DNA from: Clostridia bacterium
GTDB taxonomy: Bacteria > Bacillota > Clostridia > Oscillospirales > Acutalibacteraceae
Direction: 5' to 3'
DNA length: 64,000 nt
Assembly: GCA_017410325.1 (NCBI GenBank)
Contig: JAFQRA010000001.1
Coordinates: forward strand, 1 to 64,000
In this document: piece after piece, positions 60,021 to 64,000 of the stretch
Position numbering within the stretch: position 1 is the first letter of the stretch
Layout of the letters: every line of letters begins with the position of its first letter
Made by a program: the position numbers and the translations under genes
Notes under the pieces: generated by a model
The model's input: only the letters and a program-made list of their open reading frames with translations
What the model was told of the DNA's origin: nothing
The model's database searches: none

Positions 60021-60174
60021 CTTATGCTTTTCTGCGAGATATCAGAGACGAAATCCCTTATTGAAAATTTGTATGTACAAATCCATTGCTCGCTAAAACG
60101 GACATCAAAATCTCAAATTACGAGGTCTCAAGCCTCTTAAGCTTGACAAAATTAAAGAAAATATACATTGATAC

Positions 60175-60203
60175 TTGACTTATTTGGGATAATGTGCTAC
60201 ATT
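60175..60203 (+). promoter_or_regulatory. promoter of the DUF5986-like/ImmA operon
   Basis: TTGACT (60175-60180) and TACATT (60198-60203) with a 17-base spacer. An upstream TTGACA at 60143 has a poor partner. Confidence 0.6.
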
Positions 60204-60233
60204 ATATATTGAAATTCACACTTGGAGGTTACT

Positions 60234-60944
60234 ATGGGTAACAAAATTCTCAATAACATAGACACCATAACCAAAGAACTTATTGTAGATTCTTTAAATA
60301 ATTCTGCAGAATTATTTAAAGAATTCAAAATGCAAACACCGTTTAACACAACACATAACTGTTATCCGTCTGCGAGATGGGATTCTATAAACGAAACTTT
60401 ATCAGATTCGTTAAGAGATTTAAATTTTCCGTTTGCGGTTGCCAAAAAAGGCTTTTGGGCATTGCTTCTTTTTTGTGATTCAAAAAAAGAGATAATTTTT
60501 TCTGCAATGCGTAGAGACAGATTTGAATATATCTGTGATAATCCAGAAAAAAATGCTCCCCAGTATTTTGATGCTTTGGTATCTCTAAACAACGGACTTG
60601 AAGCAAAGGTTTCACAAATGAGACTCGACGATTGCTATGAAGCAACAGATAAGTATAATCAGCTTGACAGTCTTTGCAAACTGCTCCCAGCACCAAGCAA
60701 CGATAAATTTACTCATGCTGTAGTTGTTTTCGATATTTCCTATGACGAAATAACCTCAATAAAACTGTACATCGTTAACAATCGTTTTGAAATTGTTGAA
60801 GAAGAAGATATTATGGATTCAGTAATTAGATCCCGTATACCTTTAGTTGTACCGGACAAATCACCCGACATACAAAACAACGATACGGAAAAACGCAAGG
60901 GTTTGGTTTCATTGAAGAAAAATGTCCAAAAATCAGAGGCATAA
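60234..60944 (+). CDS. unknown protein, DUF5986-like
   Basis: A 236-residue soluble protein. ATG at 60234 has GGAGG 5 bases upstream; the TTG four codons earlier overlaps that site. Recognisable stretches are HNCYPSARWDSINETLSDSL, KKGFWALLLFCDSKKEIIFSAMRRDRF and HAVVVFDISYDEITSIKLYI. I associate this with DUF5986-type proteins next to ImmA genes, from memory and not certain. AT-rich. The HTH-ImmA gene follows 26 bases downstream, so it is probably its target or partner. Confidence 0.7.
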   Translation: MGNKILNNIDTITKELIVDSLNNSAELFKEFKMQTPFNTTHNCYPSARWDSINETLSDSLRDLNFPFAVAKKGFWALLLFCDSKKEIIFSAMRRDRFEYICDNPEKNAPQYFDALVSLNNGLEAKVSQMRLDDCYEATDKYNQLDSLCKLLPAPSNDKFTHAVVVFDISYDEITSIKLYIVNNRFEIVEEEDIMDSVIRSRIPLVVPDKSPDIQNNDTEKRKGLVSLKKNVQKSEA

Positions 60945-60970
60945 AAATTAGTATAGAAAGACTGTTTATT

Positions 60971-62128
60971 ATGAAAAGATTTAATGGAGCGAGAATTAAA
61001 AAGGCCAGATTGTATAATGGTTTAACAGTAGAAGAATTAGCTCGAGAAATAGGTGTGAGTAAACAGGCAGTATCACAATATGAAAACAATCAAATTGAGT
61101 TACCGTTAGAAAAAGTATTTTTGCTATCCAGCATTCTGAATTTTCCGATTGATTATTTTTCTCAATCGGATTTTTCCGATGTTAAGGTTGGAACCACCTA
61201 CTTTAGAGCACTTTTGAGAACAAACTCAAAGATTAGAACCCAACAAGAGACAAGACTGGAACATATTGGTATTATTTATTCGTTTCTTAATCAATATGTA
61301 GATTTTCCTGTTCTTGACTTACCGACATTTGAAACAGAATTGTCTCCCAAACAAGCTGCAATAGAATTGCGAAATTATTGGGGATTAGGTAATAATCCAA
61401 TAAACAATATAACTCAATTATTAGAGTCAAAAGGTATTTTAATTACAGCATTAGAGACTTCTACAGATGACATAGATGCTTTTGGTCAATGTGAATGTAT
61501 TAATGGTAAAGAAGTTTATTTTATTGCAGTATCCAAAGAAACACATTCAGCTGCCAGATTCCAATTTGATGTTGCTCATGAACTTGGGCATATTATATTG
61601 CACGAATGGAGTGAAAATATTGAACTATTAGATAGAGAACAATTTAAAGCGAGAGAAAAAGAAGCAAACGAGTTTGCCAGTGAATTTTTGCTTCCAAGTG
61701 CCTCCTATATTAATGATGTTTTAAATATTTCTAATAGAATCGAAAGTTATCTCCCGTTAAAACGCAAATGGAAAGTGTCTATCGGTGCAATGGCGTACAA
61801 AAACAGAGAACTTGGTATTATTAGCCAACGTCAATATCAATACTTATTAAGTACGATGAACAAAAAGAACATAAGAACAAATGAACCTCTTGACGATATT
61901 TTACCGTGTCCGCTTCCCTCAATGTTTGATGATGCGGTTTCTCTGCTATTGGAAGAGAAAATATTTACTCCTGCATCTTTTATTGATGCTTTATCAGATT
62001 ATGGTTTATCTATGAATTATTCAGAAATAGAAAGTCTTCTTAACCTTCCAAAAGATAAATTAAAGCCTAACTATGCTGGTTCACAAGCAAAAGCCATTAG
62101 ATTAAAAAATACAAATATAATAGATTAA
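60971..62128 (+). CDS. XRE regulator fused to ImmA/IrrE metallopeptidase
   Basis: A 385-residue protein. Residues 1-65 are a Cro/C1 HTH (IKKARLYNGLTVEELAREI, SKQAVSQYENNQIELPLEKV). Residues about 170-260 hold the zinc protease motif HEXXH in VAHELGHIILHE, plus the EANEFASEFLLP third-ligand stretch. Such proteins usually cleave a repressor to induce mobile-element transfer, or act as antitoxin-type regulators. The C-terminal 130 residues are helical. With the gene at 60234 it forms a short operon in accessory DNA. Confidence 0.92.
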   Translation: MKRFNGARIKKARLYNGLTVEELAREIGVSKQAVSQYENNQIELPLEKVFLLSSILNFPIDYFSQSDFSDVKVGTTYFRALLRTNSKIRTQQETRLEHIGIIYSFLNQYVDFPVLDLPTFETELSPKQAAIELRNYWGLGNNPINNITQLLESKGILITALETSTDDIDAFGQCECINGKEVYFIAVSKETHSAARFQFDVAHELGHIILHEWSENIELLDREQFKAREKEANEFASEFLLPSASYINDVLNISNRIESYLPLKRKWKVSIGAMAYKNRELGIISQRQYQYLLSTMNKKNIRTNEPLDDILPCPLPSMFDDAVSLLLEEKIFTPASFIDALSDYGLSMNYSEIESLLNLPKDKLKPNYAGSQAKAIRLKNTNIID

Positions 62129-62156
62129 TATTATCTCAACGAAAGGAACAACCGCT

Positions 62157-62870
62157 ATGCTCAATATTGCTGTGTGCGATGATGAACTGATTGAAATTGA
62201 ATATCTGACATCGCTCACACAGGAGTGGGCAAAGGCGACCAAAACCACCGTAAACATTTCGGGTTTTACGAGTGCGGAGGCGTTTCTTTTCAAGTATGAG
62301 GAAGATAAAAATTTTGATATTCTTCTGCTTGATATTCAGATGAAAGCGATGGACGGCATTGCGCTTGCCGAGAAAATCCGTGAGAACAACAGCAGCGTGC
62401 AGATTGTTTTCATAACCGGTTTTTCTGATTACATTTCCCGTGGGTATGATGTTTCGGCACTTCACTATCTGATTAAACCCGTTGAGAAAGAAAAGCTTTC
62501 TGAGGTTCTTTCAAGGGCTTGCGATAATCTGAAGAAAGAAGAGAAATTCATTCTGCTTTCGATTGATAATGAAAGCTGTAAAATCAATCTGAAAGATATA
62601 ATTTATGTTGAAGCCTTCGGACATTCAAGCTGTGTTGTTTGTGAAAACGGTGAGCATAATGTTAAGCTCCCGATTTCGGATATTTCTAAAATGCTTGATA
62701 AGAGTTTCATTCAATGCCACCGTTCATACATAGCAAATATTCAGCATATTTCAAGAATTACCAAAACAGATGTAGTCTTTGACAACGGCAAAAGCGTTCC
62801 TGTTTCAAGGCGAATGTATAATGATGTCAATATGGCATTCATCAATTTTTACAGAGGTATCAGTCAATGA
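62157..62870 (+). CDS. LytTR-family response regulator
   Basis: A 237-residue regulator of the AgrA type. The receiver domain (residues 1-120) has Asp pair NIAVCDDE, phospho-acceptor ILLLDIQM and the conserved K in LIKPVEKEK. The LytTR DNA-binding domain (residues 135-237) includes IIYVEAFGHSSCVVCENGEH and QCHRSYIANIQHISRI. GGAAC upstream is a weak ribosome site. Its stop overlaps the kinase start (ATGA), so the pair is co-translated. Confidence 0.95.
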   Translation: MLNIAVCDDELIEIEYLTSLTQEWAKATKTTVNISGFTSAEAFLFKYEEDKNFDILLLDIQMKAMDGIALAEKIRENNSSVQIVFITGFSDYISRGYDVSALHYLIKPVEKEKLSEVLSRACDNLKKEEKFILLSIDNESCKINLKDIIYVEAFGHSSCVVCENGEHNVKLPISDISKMLDKSFIQCHRSYIANIQHISRITKTDVVFDNGKSVPVSRRMYNDVNMAFINFYRGISQ

Positions 62871-63610
62871 ATTATTGGATTATTGCCGCAGCAGTTGCAG
62901 TTGTTTTACTTGCAATAGTTCTGGCGGTTATTTTCACAAGGAGATATATCCGCAATTTTACAGACAAGCGTATTGCCGAATATCAGAATGACCTCATCAC
63001 AAAGCATTGCGAGGAAGTTCAGAACATTTATAAAACAATGCGTGGCTGGCGTCACGACTATAAAAATCACATTCAGGTTATGCGTGCATCCCTTGAAATG
63101 GGCAACCTTACCGAACTTGGCAACTATCTCGGTGAACTCTCGGTTGACCTGAACACTGTTGATACGGTTGTCAAAACCGGCAACGTAATGGCGGATGCCA
63201 TTCTCAACAGTAAGCTTGCACTCTGCAAAGCAAGAAATATTCCTTATGAGGTTACTGCAACCATTCCCGAAGAATGCAGCGTAAATGATGTTGAACTTTG
63301 TGTTATTATCGGCAATCTGCTTGACAACGCAATGGAAGCCTGCGAAAAGATCGAGGACAAAACAAAGAGATTTATCCGTGTTTATATCGGACTTTTTAAG
63401 GCTCAGCTTTATATAAACGTTACTAACTCAATGATTGGTACTCCTATTAAAAAAGGTAAGGCATACAAATCCTCAAAGGGTGAAAACCACGGCTTCGGAC
63501 TTATGAGAGTTGACAGAATTGCCGATAAATACAACGGCTTTGTCAACCGTCAGTTTGAAGATGGGGTATTTGGTACAGAGATAATGTTACCATTCGTGCA
63601 AACCAAATGA
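62867..63610 (+). CDS. GHKL-type sensor histidine kinase, short form
   Basis: A 247-residue AgrC-like kinase with only one membrane helix (IAAAVAVVLLAIVLAVIF) instead of six. The phospho-acceptor is in RGWRHDYKNHIQ, the N box is NLLDNAMEACEK, and the G box is GENHGFGLMRVD. Loss of the sensor helices means it probably senses through a partner, perhaps the ABC protein downstream. The gene is paired with the LytTR regulator and followed by a terminator. Confidence 0.93.
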   Translation: MNYWIIAAAVAVVLLAIVLAVIFTRRYIRNFTDKRIAEYQNDLITKHCEEVQNIYKTMRGWRHDYKNHIQVMRASLEMGNLTELGNYLGELSVDLNTVDTVVKTGNVMADAILNSKLALCKARNIPYEVTATIPEECSVNDVELCVIIGNLLDNAMEACEKIEDKTKRFIRVYIGLFKAQLYINVTNSMIGTPIKKGKAYKSSKGENHGFGLMRVDRIADKYNGFVNRQFEDGVFGTEIMLPFVQTK

Positions 63611-63620
63611 CCGTTCGTGC

Positions 63621-63648
63621 AAAAGCAACCTTCATTGGTTGCTTTTTT
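63621..63648 (+). terminator. terminator after the two-component pair
   Basis: AAAAGCAACC and GGTTGCTTTT form a 10-bp stem with a TTCATT loop, followed by more T residues. Confidence 0.88.
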
Positions 63649-63678
63649 GGTACAATTCGGATGAATTGAGGTGATAAT

Positions 63679-64000
63679 ATGAGCAATAAACCCAAGAGAA
63701 AGAAACATTCATTTTTCAGCAATATGTTTTATATTTTCAAAACCATTACCAAATGGGATAAGTCTATTGTTCCGATAAGTTTACTGCAGTCCCCTTTCAT
63801 TATTCTGATGGAACTTATAGTAGCTTATTTTGTAACAGTATTGACTTGGTGCATTGAAAATGAAAAAGGTATTAGCTCGATAGTTCTGGCAGCACTCGGA
63901 CTTGCAGCATTTTCTGTGCTTACCAGTTTTATTTCAAACAGATTAAATGAGAAAATACTTGTAAAAAAGAATGAAACAAACAGACAGTTTGATTTGCTTT
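63679..64000 (+). CDS. ABC exporter, N-terminal transmembrane part, cut by window edge
   Basis: The frame is open for 107 codons from ATG at 63679 (GAGGTG 8 bases upstream) to the window end. A basic start (MSNKPKRKKHSFFSNM) is followed by a helix (SLLQSPFIILMELIVAYFVTVLTW) and a second one (SSIVLAALGLAAFSVLTSFI), as in ABC exporters with fused ATPase. The ATPase lies off the window. It follows a LytTR/GHKL pair, so it may be its regulated transporter. Confidence 0.75.
   Translation, partial: MSNKPKRKKHSFFSNMFYIFKTITKWDKSIVPISLLQSPFIILMELIVAYFVTVLTWCIENEKGISSIVLAALGLAAFSVLTSFISNRLNEKILVKKNETNRQFDLL

Noticed and set aside
63608..63670. 20-codon ORF MTVRAKATFIGCFFGTIRMN as an AgrD-like signal peptide
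   Set aside because: It has no good ribosome site and most of it overlaps the terminator hairpin at 63621-63648; no AgrB is visible.

Overview
The window looks like a contig from a gut-type Clostridia genome (Oscillospiraceae/Ruminococcaceae-like). The evidence is strong AGGAGG ribosome sites with frequent TTG and GTG starts, TTGACA/TATAAT promoters, an IspH-ribosomal protein S1 fusion, type III pantothenate kinase beside an ECF S component, MutS2, a Bacillus-type LexA box, and intergenic palindromic repeats typical of gut Firmicutes. No rRNA or tRNA gene was found. One RNA gene is certain (tmRNA, ssrA) and one antisense RNA is predicted.

Layout. 1-5.1 kb: a partial gene cut by the left edge, then tmRNA, an HTH regulator, smpB and two unknown genes, all on the minus strand, plus an HTH membrane protein. 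5.3-5.5 kb: palindromic repeats. 5.6-7.8 kb: an RlmA-like methyltransferase/MATE exporter operon on the minus strand. 7.9-14.6 kb: a plus-strand run of housekeeping genes (secreted protein, RpiR regulator, HI0933-type flavoprotein, Cmk, PlsC, IspH-S1). 14.7-18.8 kb: two tandem paralogues joining a beta-propeller to a predicted helical toroid. 19.4-21.8 kb: a polar amino acid ABC transporter. 21.87-22.18 kb: a type I toxin-antitoxin locus that is not annotated as an ORF. 22.4-28.9 kb: an HTH/small-protein pair, pantothenate kinase, ECF component, phosphoesterase and a large ABC transporter. 29-37.9 kb: mostly minus-strand metabolic and membrane genes. 38-42.9 kb: an ArsR/CDF metal-efflux operon, mutS2 and a GH16 glycosidase. 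43-46.6 kb: Gfo/Idh oxidoreductase, citrate synthase and an F420-ligase-like protein.

46.9-50.5 kb holds the most interesting unit. It is a compact minus-strand cassette of eight genes: a sigma-region-4-like regulator, a coiled-coil protein, a BppU-like baseplate protein, a large unknown, a 24-residue membrane peptide, an M23 lysin, an XhlA-like protein and a holin. It sits behind one promoter whose spacer carries a perfect LexA box. There are no capsid, portal, terminase or integrase genes. The type I toxin promoter at 22.16 kb carries a closely similar, two-mismatch box in almost the same place, so both loci may belong to the SOS response.

51.4-52.1 kb is a dense cluster of palindromic repeats. 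52.3-57.6 kb carries a GH2 beta-galactosidase, an amidohydrolase and RlmD. From the 3' end of rlmD to the right edge (57.3-64 kb) the DNA is visibly more AT-rich and accessory: a Cys-rich methyltransferase-like protein coupled to a DUF1848 protein, a decayed TnpV transposon gene, an unknown gene with an HTH-ImmA metallopeptidase, a LytTR/GHKL two-component pair and the start of an ABC exporter. This looks like an integrated, partly decayed mobile element.
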